Assembly (NCBI RefSeq): GCF_900176305.1
Contig: NZ_FWXH01000002.1
Span: 682,001 to 746,000, forward strand
Reading direction: 5' to 3'
DNA: 64,000 nt
Source of the DNA: Clostridium acidisoli DSM 12555
Lineage (GTDB): Bacteria > Bacillota > Clostridia > Clostridiales > Clostridiaceae
Shown here: piece after piece, positions 8,463 through 16,561 of the stretch
Layout of the letters: each line of letters opens with the position of its first letter
How positions within the stretch are numbered: the stretch's first letter is position 1
Translations under genes and position numbers: made by a program
Notes under the pieces: model-generated
What the model was told of the DNA's origin: nothing
Database searches by the model: none
The model's input: the letters and a program-made list of their open reading frames with translations, nothing else

Positions 8463-11093
8463 TTATCTTGGATTTTTTATTTGTGCTTGTGCTGCTGCAA
8501 GTCTTGCAAGTGGCACTCTAAAAGGGGAACAAGATACATAGTCAAGCCCAACTCTATGACAGAATTCTACAGAAGAAGGGTCTCCTCCATGTTCACCGCA
8601 TAAGCCAAGATGAATATCAGGTCTAGTTTCTTTACCTAATTTAACTGCCATCTCAACTAACTTTCCAACTCCAATTTGATCTAATTTTGCAAAGGGATCT
8701 GATTCAAATATCTTTTTATCGTAATAGTCACATAAAAATTTACTTGCATCATCTCTTGAGAAACCAAATGTAAGCTGAGTTAAATCATTAGTTCCAAAAG
8801 AAAAGAATTCTGCTTCTTTTGCTATTTCATCAGCTAAAAGTGCTGCCCTTGGTATTTCAATCATGGTTCCAACTTTATATTTTAAATCTATACCTTCATT
8901 TTTTATGATTGAATCTGCCGTTTCTACTACAATATTCTTTACGTATTTAAGTTCTTTTAGCTCTCCAACTAATGGAATCATTATCTCAGGTTCTATATTA
9001 AAGCCTTTATTTTTTTTCACTTCAATTGCTGCTTCTATAACTGCTCTCGTCTGCATCTGTGCTATTTCAGGATAAGACACACAAAGTCTGCAACCTCTAT
9101 GTCCCATCATTGGATTGAATTCATGTAAATAAGCTACTGTAGCTTTTAGCTCTGCAAAACTTATATTCATTTCATCAGCAAGTGCTTTTATATCATCGTC
9201 TTCAGAAGGCAGGAATTCATGAAGTGGTGGATCTAAAAATCTAATTGTAACCTGTCTGCCCTCCATTGCTTCATACATACCTATAAAATCTTGCTTTTGA
9301 ACTGGCAGTAGTTTATCTAGCGCTTTTTTTCGTTGTTCTGTAGTTTTTGCAACTATCATCTCTCTAACTTTTGGTATCCTGTCTTCCTCAAAAAACATAT
9401 GTTCAGTTCTACATAAACCTATTCCCTCAGCTCCAAATTCCACTGCTTGCTTTGCATCTTTTGGAGAATCAGCATTTGTCCTTACTTTAAGTTTTCTTAT
9501 ATCATCTGCCCAATTCATGAATATTCCAAAATATCCACTAATCTCAGGCGAAGAAGTTTTTATGGCTTCTCCATAGATGCTTCCAGTACTACCATCTATA
9601 GATATATACTGACCTTCTGTGTAGGTTTTTCCTTTAACATTAAATATTTTTTCCTCTTCATCTATATCTATCTCACCACAACCAGCAACGCAGCAGGTTC
9701 CCATTCCTCTTGCTACAACAGCAGCATGTGATGTCATTCCTCCTCTTACTGTTAAAATTCCTTCAGCAGCTACCATTCCCTCTATATCTTCTGGTGAAGT
9801 TTCTAGTCTTACCAGAATAACTTTTTCTCCTGCTTCATGGTGAAGTTTTGCTTCATCTGCTGTAAAATATATTTTTCCACATGCCGCACCTGGTGAGGCT
9901 GGAAGTCCTTTTGCTATTACCTCTGCTTCTTTTAATGCATTACTGTCAAATGCCGGATGAAGCAGTGAATCCAATTGTTTTGGTTCAACCCTTAAGATTG
10001 CCTCTTCTTTTGTAATAGTTCCATCATTAACCATTTCTACTGCAATTTTAAGTGCTGCTTCTGCCGTTCTTTTACCATTTCTTGTCTGCAAAAAGTAAAG
10101 TTTTCCTTGCTCAATAGTAAACTCCATATCCTGCATATCCCTGTAGTGATTTTCAAGTTTATTAGCAATGTCCATAAATTCCTCAAAACATTTTGGAAGG
10201 TCATCTTTAAGTTTTGTTATTGGTTGAGGTGTTCTTATACCAGCAACAACGTCTTCACCTTGGGCATTTATTAAGTATTCTCCAAATATCTTTTTTTCTC
10301 CTGTTGCAGGATCTCTTGTAAATGCAACTCCTGTCCCAGATGTATCTCCCATATTACCATATACCATAGCTTGAACATTTACCGCTGTTCCCCAATCCCC
10401 AGGTATATCATTAAGTCTTCGATAAACTATTGCCCTTGGATTATCCCATGACCTAAACACTGCTATTATTGCTTCAATCAACTGGGTTTTTGGATCTTCA
10501 GGAAAATTTTCACCAATCTCTTTTTTATACACATCCTTAAATTCCAATACAAGCTTTTTTAAATCTTCACTGCCTAATTCAGTGTCGTATTTAACTCCAT
10601 TTTCTTTCTTTAATTTTTCAATAAGATCTTCAAATTTTCTCTTATCTATACCCATAACTACATCTGAAAACATTTGTATAAATCTTCTGTAAGAATCATA
10701 AGCAAACCTATCATTATTTGTGAGATGTGCAATAGCTTCTACTGTGCTATCATTTAGTCCTAGGTTTAAAATTGTATCCATCATTCCAGGCATAGATACT
10801 CTTGCACCTGATCTTACGGATACCAGTAAAGGATTTTCTGGACTACCAAAACGTTTACTTGTAATATCTTCCAAGGTCTTTAAAGCCTCATAAATCTGAT
10901 CCCTAATATCTTCTGATATTTTTTTATCATCAGTGTGGTATTTAACACAAGCTTCTGTACTTACAGTAAATCCTTGTGGAACAGGAATGCCAAGGTTAGT
11001 CATTTCAGCTAGGTTTGCACCTTTTCCACCTAATAGATTTCTCATCTTAGCATTTCCCTCTTTAAAAAGATATACATATTTTTTACATTCCAT
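8463..11093 (-). CDS. ppdK: Pyruvate, phosphate dikinase
   Basis: About 876 residues. The enzyme interconverts pyruvate, ATP and phosphate with PEP, AMP and diphosphate, and supports glycolysis or gluconeogenesis in anaerobes. An N-terminal ATP-grasp region contains LLGGKGANLAEM. The swivelling His domain has GGMTSHAAVVARGMG with the catalytic His near residue 456. The C-terminal PEP-binding barrel has GLCGEHGGDP with Cys near 832. The upstream ATG at 11105 directly abuts GGGG, too close to serve; the ATG at 11093 has usable spacing. The gene is preceded by an HTH-CBS regulator, a common partner. Confidence 0.96.
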   Translation of the reverse strand: MECKKYVYLFKEGNAKMRNLLGGKGANLAEMTNLGIPVPQGFTVSTEACVKYHTDDKKISEDIRDQIYEALKTLEDITSKRFGSPENPLLVSVRSGARVSMPGMMDTILNLGLNDSTVEAIAHLTNNDRFAYDSYRRFIQMFSDVVMGIDKRKFEDLIEKLKKENGVKYDTELGSEDLKKLVLEFKDVYKKEIGENFPEDPKTQLIEAIIAVFRSWDNPRAIVYRRLNDIPGDWGTAVNVQAMVYGNMGDTSGTGVAFTRDPATGEKKIFGEYLINAQGEDVVAGIRTPQPITKLKDDLPKCFEEFMDIANKLENHYRDMQDMEFTIEQGKLYFLQTRNGKRTAEAALKIAVEMVNDGTITKEEAILRVEPKQLDSLLHPAFDSNALKEAEVIAKGLPASPGAACGKIYFTADEAKLHHEAGEKVILVRLETSPEDIEGMVAAEGILTVRGGMTSHAAVVARGMGTCCVAGCGEIDIDEEEKIFNVKGKTYTEGQYISIDGSTGSIYGEAIKTSSPEISGYFGIFMNWADDIRKLKVRTNADSPKDAKQAVEFGAEGIGLCRTEHMFFEEDRIPKVREMIVAKTTEQRKKALDKLLPVQKQDFIGMYEAMEGRQVTIRFLDPPLHEFLPSEDDDIKALADEMNISFAELKATVAYLHEFNPMMGHRGCRLCVSYPEIAQMQTRAVIEAAIEVKKNKGFNIEPEIMIPLVGELKELKYVKNIVVETADSIIKNEGIDLKYKVGTMIEIPRAALLADEIAKEAEFFSFGTNDLTQLTFGFSRDDASKFLCDYYDKKIFESDPFAKLDQIGVGKLVEMAVKLGKETRPDIHLGLCGEHGGDPSSVEFCHRVGLDYVSCSPFRVPLARLAAAQAQIKNPR

Positions 11094-11131
11094 AGTAACA
11101 TCCATCCCCTTTTGATTAATTTTTTGTCTCT

Positions 11132-11161
11132 ATACTAAAGGAAATAAATCCATTAGATCAA
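11132..11161 (-). promoter_or_regulatory. Candidate ppdK promoter
   Basis: Minus-strand TTGATC (11156-11161) and TAGTAT (11132-11137) with an 18-nt spacer lie in the short gap between the regulator gene and ppdK. This suggests ppdK can be transcribed separately from the regulator gene. Confidence 0.5.
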
Positions 11162-11186
11162 TTAACCTAAAACGTTACCTTTATGC

Positions 11187-11822
11187 CTAATCTCCAAGTT
11201 TAACAAATAATTTTGTTATGTTTGTCTTTGATACCTTACCTACTATTTTATATAATTCCTTATTTCCCTCTTTAAATTTTTCGACTACTGGCAAACTATC
11301 AACTTCATGTTCAATAATTTTTTTTGCAGCCACATATGCTAAATCTTCTGTGTCTACATATATTATATTAGGCATTCTAGTCATAATTACCCCTACTGGA
11401 ACTTGATGCATATCAGTGCCACCTATTGCAATTTTCAAAAAATCTTTTCTTGACACAGCGCCTACAAGGCATCCATTGTTTTCAATAAACAAAGTTCCAA
11501 CATCATTTAGGAACAAATACACAATTGCATCATATACCTTAGTTTCCTCACCGGTAACTACAGGTTTGGTCATTATATCTTTTACTTTCATTTTTCTTAT
11601 GTATTCATATAAAATGCTATTAGAGGGTTTTTGTGAATAAATATATCCTACTTTAGGCCTAGCTTCTAATATACCTGTCATAGTTAAAATAGCTAAATCA
11701 GGTCTTAGTGCTGCTCTTGTTACGTTAAGTTTTGAAGCAAGCTTTTCACTTGTTATTGGTGGATTTTCCTTAACTAACTTTATTATTTCTTGTTGTCTCG
11801 GTGATAATTTAATTGTAGACAC
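11187..11822 (-). CDS. HTH-CBS transcriptional regulator (CcpN-like)
   Basis: 211 residues: an N-terminal winged-helix (SPRQQEIIKLVKEN ... LNVTRAALRPDLAILTMTGI) followed by two CBS domains (about 80-205, VKDIMTKPVVTGEETKVYDA and VGVIMTRMPNIIYV). The layout is that of CcpN/YqzB-type regulators, which in Bacillus repress gluconeogenic genes. Its place directly upstream of ppdK suggests ppdK is a target, but I see no clear operator. The annotated GTG at 11822 lies within the AGAGGGTG that should act as ribosome binding site. An ATT three codons on would start the protein as MKLSPRQ, like relatives, so the start is uncertain. Confidence 0.85.
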   Translation of the reverse strand: MSTIKLSPRQQEIIKLVKENPPITSEKLASKLNVTRAALRPDLAILTMTGILEARPKVGYIYSQKPSNSILYEYIRKMKVKDIMTKPVVTGEETKVYDAIVYLFLNDVGTLFIENNGCLVGAVSRKDFLKIAIGGTDMHQVPVGVIMTRMPNIIYVDTEDLAYVAAKKIIEHEVDSLPVVEKFKEGNKELYKIVGKVSKTNITKLFVKLGD

Positions 11823-11938
11823 CCTCTTTCTAAATCTTACAAGTTAATTATACCATTTTATGTGAAGCATTAGTACAACACTTTATATTTTTTATTATAT
11901 TGTGGAACAAAATTTTTAATACGAATTGTGAAATACGG

Positions 11939-12440
11939 GTGAAGGGTTTTCACCTTTGCTTCGCGGTGAAAAGGCGAAGGGTCGACAGGTCGAGGTGAAG
12001 GGTTTGACGGGCGCTTTGCTGGTCAAAGGTGATATTTTTTCCGTGGGAAAAAGCTATGGATGATTTTTCTACGCCATGCTACGAAAAATCTTTGAACTTA
12101 AAATATATAATCTAAAGTATATTTACATTCATTTTTTTGACCGAAGGTCGCCAGTTTTCAATGAATAAGTATTTATTAGCATATTAAACTATTGTATAAA
12201 CACCAAAGGCTACGCCTAAAAACAAAACCTACGGTTAAAATATATAGTAGAATTATCTCTAAATATTAAGACATTTAAATTCATTATTTTTCTGACGTAG
12301 GAGGAAAAATTTCCTTAGCCTTTATGGATTTATCCATAAACCCATCACCTTTTATCCGCTAAAGCAAGGATAAAACCCATAACCTCGCTTTAGCGACCCT
12401 TCACCTTTTAACGTGCGAAGCAATCGTTAAAACCCTTCAC
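11939..12440 (-). repeat. Hairpin-chain element, copy A (inverted relative to B and C)
   Basis: A 502-bp non-coding block bounded by a 12-bp terminal inverted repeat, GTGAAGGGTTTT (11939-11950) and AAAACCCTTCAC (12429-12440). It holds about a dozen consecutive stem-loops, for example TTTTCACC/GGTGAAAA, TTTGAC/GTCAAA, GATTTTTC/GAAAAATC, GACC/GGTC, TTTTATCC/GGATAAAA and TTTTAAC/GTTAAAA. The core at 12062-12315 matches the reverse complement of copy B at 33817-34070. The two outer arms do not match B, although they too are hairpins. No ORF is shared. It fills most of the 720-bp gap between the regulator gene and the DUF4342 gene. It could be a non-autonomous mobile element or a structured RNA; I do not recognise a named family. 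Confidence 0.85.
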
Positions 12441-12501
12441 TTTGTTTTGTAATCTCTTTATATTATGACCTACTCTAATTTCCGCGTAATTAATTCTTAT
12501 A

Positions 12502-12539
12502 AAAAAAGTCACCTCAAAATACATTAAGGTGACTTTTTT
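12502..12539 (-). terminator. Terminator after the UBA/DUF4342 gene
   Basis: A 13-bp stem (AAAAAAGTCACCT / AGGTGACTTTTTT) with T-runs on both strands begins immediately after the stop codon at 12541. Confidence 0.9.
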
Positions 12540-12540
12540 A

Positions 12541-13125
12541 TTACTTATCTTCGTCTTTATTTTCAGTTTTTTTATCTTCTTCTACGTCTTCAAATTTCAC
12601 TGTGTATTGAAAAGAATTATCTTCATCATTGTTTTTTGAAAACTTATCTTTTACCTCTTGAGCCTTGTCTTTTGCTTCTTGGGCTTTATCTTTTACATTT
12701 GAAACAGTGTTTTCTATAATTTTATTAACTACTTCTACAGTTCCATCTTCTCTAGTTATTTCTACAGTTACTTTTGTAACTACAGCTGTTATAAATATAA
12801 CTGCAAGTAGTGCCGGCAATGCTACTACAAGCGCTGTTCCTGCTATAACACCAACATTTACAGGAATATCTACAAGTACTTTTTCATCTTTTTTAACTTT
12901 TATTCTTGTTACATTACCTTTTCTAATTACTTCTTTTATCCATTCAGTAAATTCTTCTTTTGTTGTGTATGTTGAATCTTTTTCATCTTGTTTATTTTTT
13001 TCAATATAAACCAATGCTTCTACTACATTTCCTTGTGTTGCTTCCAAGGCTTCTTTTGCTTCAGTGTAAGTAACACCAGTTCTTTCTCTAATAATATCAA
13101 TTTTTTCTAATGTAATTTCTTCCAT
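12541..13125 (-). CDS. UBA-like / DUF4342 domain protein
   Basis: About 194 residues. The N terminus (residues 1-45) has a UBA/EF-Ts-N-like helical motif, RTGVTYTEAKEALEATQGNV. A DUF4342-like region follows (KEVIRKGNVTRIKVKKDEK), then one hydrophobic segment (VNVGVIAGTALVVALPALLA), and a charged repetitive tail containing KDKAQEAKDKAQEVKDK. The function is unknown; the tail suggests a helical, possibly membrane-associated extension. The ATG at 13125 is chosen because GGGAGGA precedes it by about 9 nt. The gene is just downstream of recO and overlaps its stop. Confidence 0.78.
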   Translation of the reverse strand: MEEITLEKIDIIRERTGVTYTEAKEALEATQGNVVEALVYIEKNKQDEKDSTYTTKEEFTEWIKEVIRKGNVTRIKVKKDEKVLVDIPVNVGVIAGTALVVALPALLAVIFITAVVTKVTVEITREDGTVEVVNKIIENTVSNVKDKAQEAKDKAQEVKDKFSKNNDEDNSFQYTVKFEDVEEDKKTENKDEDK

Positions 13126-13126
13126 A

Positions 13127-13873
13127 TTAATCATTCCTCCCTAAACTATTTAATATTTCTAAACTTTTTGGTTTTTTACCATAGCTCTGGAAAATTAAAT
13201 CACTTAATATGCTGTAAATTTCATCTTTAATTTCATGATTTAAATTGACTCTATAAATCTTATCCAATTGTAATTTGGATAAAAATTTTAACGTATTAAA
13301 AGCTGCATAACTTACAAATTTACCATTATTCCTTTCACAATCAGTACAAATTGCTCCATAATATTCATAACTAATATAGTTTGAAGTATTAAGTTTTTTT
13401 CTGCACTTTACACAATGATCTGTGTTTAATCCATACCCTGTAAGATTAAGAAGTTTAATCTCAAAAGCTCTTACTAAGGTTTCAATCTCCCCTACTTCAT
13501 TTTTAATAAGATAAAATGAAGTTAGTATTTCTTTAAATAATGGTCTATTACTTTCGCCCTCTACCATGGAAATGTCTATTAACTCACATAAATATGAGGC
13601 ATATGAAATCCTATCTAAATCTGATAAAAATTCTTGGAAAGAATCTATTATTTCTCCTTCATTAAGGCTAAACATACTTTTTCCTTTAAACAAAGTATAA
13701 TTACCAAAACAAAAATTAAGCGTGCTTGCCATGAGTTTGCTTCGACTTTTTTTAGCACCTTTAGCTATTACACTTATTTTACCAAATTTTTCTGTAAATA
13801 TCCACAGAAGCTTATCATTTTCACCTATGTTTTTACTTTTTATTATTACGCCTCTACTGTTAAATATAGACAG
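13127..13873 (-). CDS. recO: DNA repair protein RecO, probable CUG start
   Basis: Recombination mediator of 248 residues when started at 13873. The N-terminal OB-fold reads SIFNSRGVIIKSKNIGENDK, and a zinc-finger-like segment has CVKCRKKL and CTDCERN. The first ATG in frame (13732) would remove 47 residues, most of the OB domain. The frame stays open upstream to a TGA, and the only good candidate is CTG at 13871-13873, with GAGGTG 5 nt before it; an ATT one codon earlier is the alternative. The resulting length and N terminus fit the family. It lies next to era, as usual. Confidence 0.85.
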   Translation of the reverse strand: MSIFNSRGVIIKSKNIGENDKLLWIFTEKFGKISVIAKGAKKSRSKLMASTLNFCFGNYTLFKGKSMFSLNEGEIIDSFQEFLSDLDRISYASYLCELIDISMVEGESNRPLFKEILTSFYLIKNEVGEIETLVRAFEIKLLNLTGYGLNTDHCVKCRKKLNTSNYISYEYYGAICTDCERNNGKFVSYAAFNTLKFLSKLQLDKIYRVNLNHEIKDEIYSILSDLIFQSYGKKPKSLEILNSLGRND

Positions 13874-13914
13874 AATATCACCTCACTATCTATATTCTTT
13901 CCTTTTTATCAAAA

Positions 13915-14814
13915 TTAATTATTATTTTTATTTTTTTTGTATCCAAATTCATTTAGCAAAAATGGATTATCTCTCCACTCTTTTTTAACTTTAACCCAAA
14001 TTTTTAATTTTACCCTATCCTGTAATAGTTTTTCTATATCCTGTGCAGCATATTTTGTTATTTTTTTAAGCATGCTTCCTTCTTTTCCTATAATAATCCC
14101 TTTATGTGAATCCTTTTCACAATATAAGTTTGCTTCTATTTTATATACACCTTTATCATTTTGTTTCATAGAACCTATATCTACAGCTATGCCATGCGGC
14201 ACTTCCTCTGATAAAAGTCTTAATGCCTTTTCCCTTACTATTTCTCCAACTACAAATCTTTCTTGTACATCTGTTAGCATATCCTCAGGATAATATTGTG
14301 GTCCTTCTGGCATATTTTCTTTCATTAGTTCTATTAGCTTATCCACATTTTTACCATTAGCTGCTGATATTGGAATTATTTCTTTGAAATCAAATTTAGC
14401 TGAGTAATTCTTTAAAGTTTCTGCTACTCTTTCTCCAGTTGACTCATCTATTTTATTTAATACTAAGAAAACAGGTATATTTATATCCTTTAGCTGTTCA
14501 AGTATATATTCATCCCCTCTTCCCATTTCAACATCTGGATTTGCTACAAATATAATTAAATCCACATCCTTAAATGAGTCTGTAGCTAGTTTAACCATAT
14601 ATTCGCCTAACATATGTCTTGGCTTATGAATACCCGGAGTGTCTACAAACACCAATTGATACTCTTTGTCTGTTAAAATTGTCTGTATATTGTTTCTTGT
14701 AGTTTGTGGTTTGTTCGATACTATTGATAATTTTTCACCCATTATATAATTTAATAATGTTGATTTACCTACATTAGGTCTTCCTATAATCGTTATGAAA
14801 CCTGATTTAAACAA
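13915..14814 (-). CDS. era: GTPase Era
   Basis: A 299-residue Ras-like GTPase that assists 16S rRNA maturation and 30S assembly. The G motifs are GRPNVGKST (10-18), [10 protein letters not shown] (switch II) and NKID; the C-terminal KH RNA-binding domain contains [13 protein letters not shown]. The start is TTG at 14814 with AAGGAGG 8 nt upstream. It belongs to the cdd-era-recO cluster. Confidence 0.96.
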   Translation of the reverse strand: MFKSGFITIIGRPNVGKSTLLNYIMGEKLSIVSNKPQTTRNNIQTILTDKEYQLVFVDTPGIHKPRHMLGEYMVKLATDSFKDVDLIIFVANPDVEMGRGDEYILEQLKDINIPVFLVLNKIDESTGERVAETLKNYSAKFDFKEIIPISAANGKNVDKLIELMKENMPEGPQYYPEDMLTDVQERFVVGEIVREKALRLLSEEVPHGIAVDIGSMKQNDKGVYKIEANLYCEKDSHKGIIIGKEGSMLKKITKYAAQDIEKLLQDRVKLKIWVKVKKEWRDNPFLLNEFGYKKNKNNN

Positions 14815-14827
14815 ATATTCTTCCTCC

Positions 14828-15226
14828 TTATTTTGTTAGGTCTTTACTCGTAAATGCACCTGGCAGAATTTCTTCTAAAGTTTTTACAATATAATCATTC
14901 TCGTTTTTTGCTAGAATCACACTTGTTTGTTCATTTGAAAATTCAGCTATTACTTGCCTACATATACCACAAGGATAAGTGTGAGTGCTTTCAGCTCCTA
15001 TTACCGCTATAGCTTTTATTTCTTTAAGTCCGTCTGACACAGCTTTAAAAATAGCAGTTCTTTCCGCACAATTTGTTGCTCCAAAAGATGCATTTTCAAT
15101 GTTACAGCCGGAATATATTTTCCCATTCTCCATTAAAACTGCTGCTCCAACTTTAAATTTAGAATATGGTGCATATGCATTTTTTCTAGCATTTAAAGCT
15201 TCAAGTATCAATTCTTTATAATCCAT
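14828..15226 (-). CDS. cdd: Cytidine deaminase
   Basis: A 132-residue homotetrameric-type cytidine deaminase that turns cytidine or deoxycytidine into the uridine form for salvage. The zinc site is formed by NCAERTA near residue 52 and PCGICRQ near 85, with the catalytic Glu in the first motif. Length and order beside era are typical. Confidence 0.96.
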   Translation of the reverse strand: MDYKELILEALNARKNAYAPYSKFKVGAAVLMENGKIYSGCNIENASFGATNCAERTAIFKAVSDGLKEIKAIAVIGAESTHTYPCGICRQVIAEFSNEQTSVILAKNENDYIVKTLEEILPGAFTSKDLTK

Positions 15227-15316
15227 ATTTCTTCTCCTCTTAACAAAAACAATACTGTCTATAAATTATAACACTAGTGTTACATAAAAGTATATAAATT
15301 TACTTGTACATATACC

Positions 15317-16015
15317 TTATTCAAATATTTTAAATAACAATATAGTCAAAAGTGTTCCAAATACTCCTCCCACTAAAACTTCGAAAATTGAATGCACTTC
15401 TGAATCTACCCTGCTTTGAGCCACTATAAGTGCTAGAAGGTAGCAAAGAATAATTACAAGCGGTTGTGGCGATATAAGTGCTATTAAAGTAGCAAGGGAA
15501 AATGATATTGCGCTGTGTCCACTTGGCATTCCACCTCTAAGCGGAGTTCCTTCTCCAAAAATTGCTTTTACTATTACAGTAGCTATACATACAATTACCA
15601 AAATTACAAATATCATATACGGATTAGAATTTTTAATTTTATATATTACAGACATTGAAATTGGCTTAACTTTATCTCCAAATATAATATAACCAACAAT
15701 AACAGAATTTATTGCAGTAACAAGAACTGCTCCCGCCGCAACGTTTTTAGCTATTTTTGCCAAGGGATGATAATAATTTGCCAGCATATCTACAGCACAT
15801 TCTATAGCTGTATTTACCATTTCAGCAGATATAACCATGGTTATTGAAATTGTTATTATGAGTAATTCAAGCTTGCTTAAATCCGTAAAAAAGCAAGCCG
15901 TCAAAACAACTAAAGCAGCCACCATATCTATCCTCATATTTCTTTGAGTTCTAACTGCATAAAGTATTCCATCAATTGCATAATTGAAACTATCCACTAT
16001 TTTTTTTACCTTCAT
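15317..16015 (-). CDS. dgkA: Fused undecaprenol/diacylglycerol kinase and PAP2 phosphatase
   Basis: About 232 residues in two domains. The N-terminal half is a DgkA-type membrane kinase (SFNYAIDGILYAVRTQRNMR; AEMVNTAIECAVDM). The C-terminal half is a PAP2-type phosphatase (GGMPSGHSAISF and SRVDSEVHSIFEVLVGG). In Gram-positive bacteria the kinase acts on undecaprenol, and PAP2 proteins dephosphorylate lipid phosphates or diphosphates, so the fusion joins steps of the wall-carrier lipid cycle. I start at ATG 16015 because AAGGGTGA precedes it. It sits between ybeY and cdd, the usual place for dgkA. Confidence 0.88.
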   Translation of the reverse strand: MKVKKIVDSFNYAIDGILYAVRTQRNMRIDMVAALVVLTACFFTDLSKLELLIITISITMVISAEMVNTAIECAVDMLANYYHPLAKIAKNVAAGAVLVTAINSVIVGYIIFGDKVKPISMSVIYKIKNSNPYMIFVILVIVCIATVIVKAIFGEGTPLRGGMPSGHSAISFSLATLIALISPQPLVIILCYLLALIVAQSRVDSEVHSIFEVLVGGVFGTLLTILLFKIFE

Positions 16016-16056
16016 CTCAATTGTCACCCTTTTCAAAATAACATTCGTAAACTTTT

Positions 16057-16557
16057 CTATCTATTTATATTAAATTTATTTAATATTTCCTCTTCTCGTT
16101 TTCTCATAATAAGCTTATCTTCAATTTCCATATGATCATATCCTAATAAATGCAATACAGAATGTATGACTAAGTATGCACATTCTCTTATAAAAGAATG
16201 TCCAAATTCATCACTTTGTTCTTTTGCAGTCTCCAAGGAAAGTGCTATATCTCCAAGTACAAGCTTTCCGTCGTCTAGATATGCATCTGAAAATTTTGTA
16301 TCTGTATATACATCTTTATAAAACTTTTTCTCTGGATATTCAAGCATTGGAAATGAAAGAACGTCTGTTACTGAATCTATGTCTCTATTTTCTTTATTTA
16401 TTTTTCTTATTTCAGCATTATCAATCAAAATAACTGAGATTTCATATTCAATATTTACTCCTTCTTCTTTAAGTGCATAATCAATTAATTTACTGATTAC
16501 ATCTTCATTTTCTTTAGAAAATTCTATTTTTTCTTGTCTGTTATCAATTAAAATCAT
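16057..16557 (-). CDS. ybeY: Endoribonuclease YbeY (rRNA maturation factor)
   Basis: A 166-residue metal-dependent RNase needed for 16S rRNA 3' maturation. The zinc motif [11 protein letters not shown] (H-x3-H-x5-H) is intact near residues 132-142. It lies 4 nt downstream of the pgpH-like gene, in the conserved pgpH-ybeY-dgkA-cdd-era order. Confidence 0.96.
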   Translation of the reverse strand: MILIDNRQEKIEFSKENEDVISKLIDYALKEEGVNIEYEISVILIDNAEIRKINKENRDIDSVTDVLSFPMLEYPEKKFYKDVYTDTKFSDAYLDDGKLVLGDIALSLETAKEQSDEFGHSFIRECAYLVIHSVLHLLGYDHMEIEDKLIMRKREEEILNKFNINR

Positions 16558-16561
16558 AAAT

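Noticed and set aside
11939-12440. Element A as a CRISPR array or insertion sequence
   Set aside because: There are no equal-length direct repeats with unique spacers, and no transposase frame lies in or near any copy.
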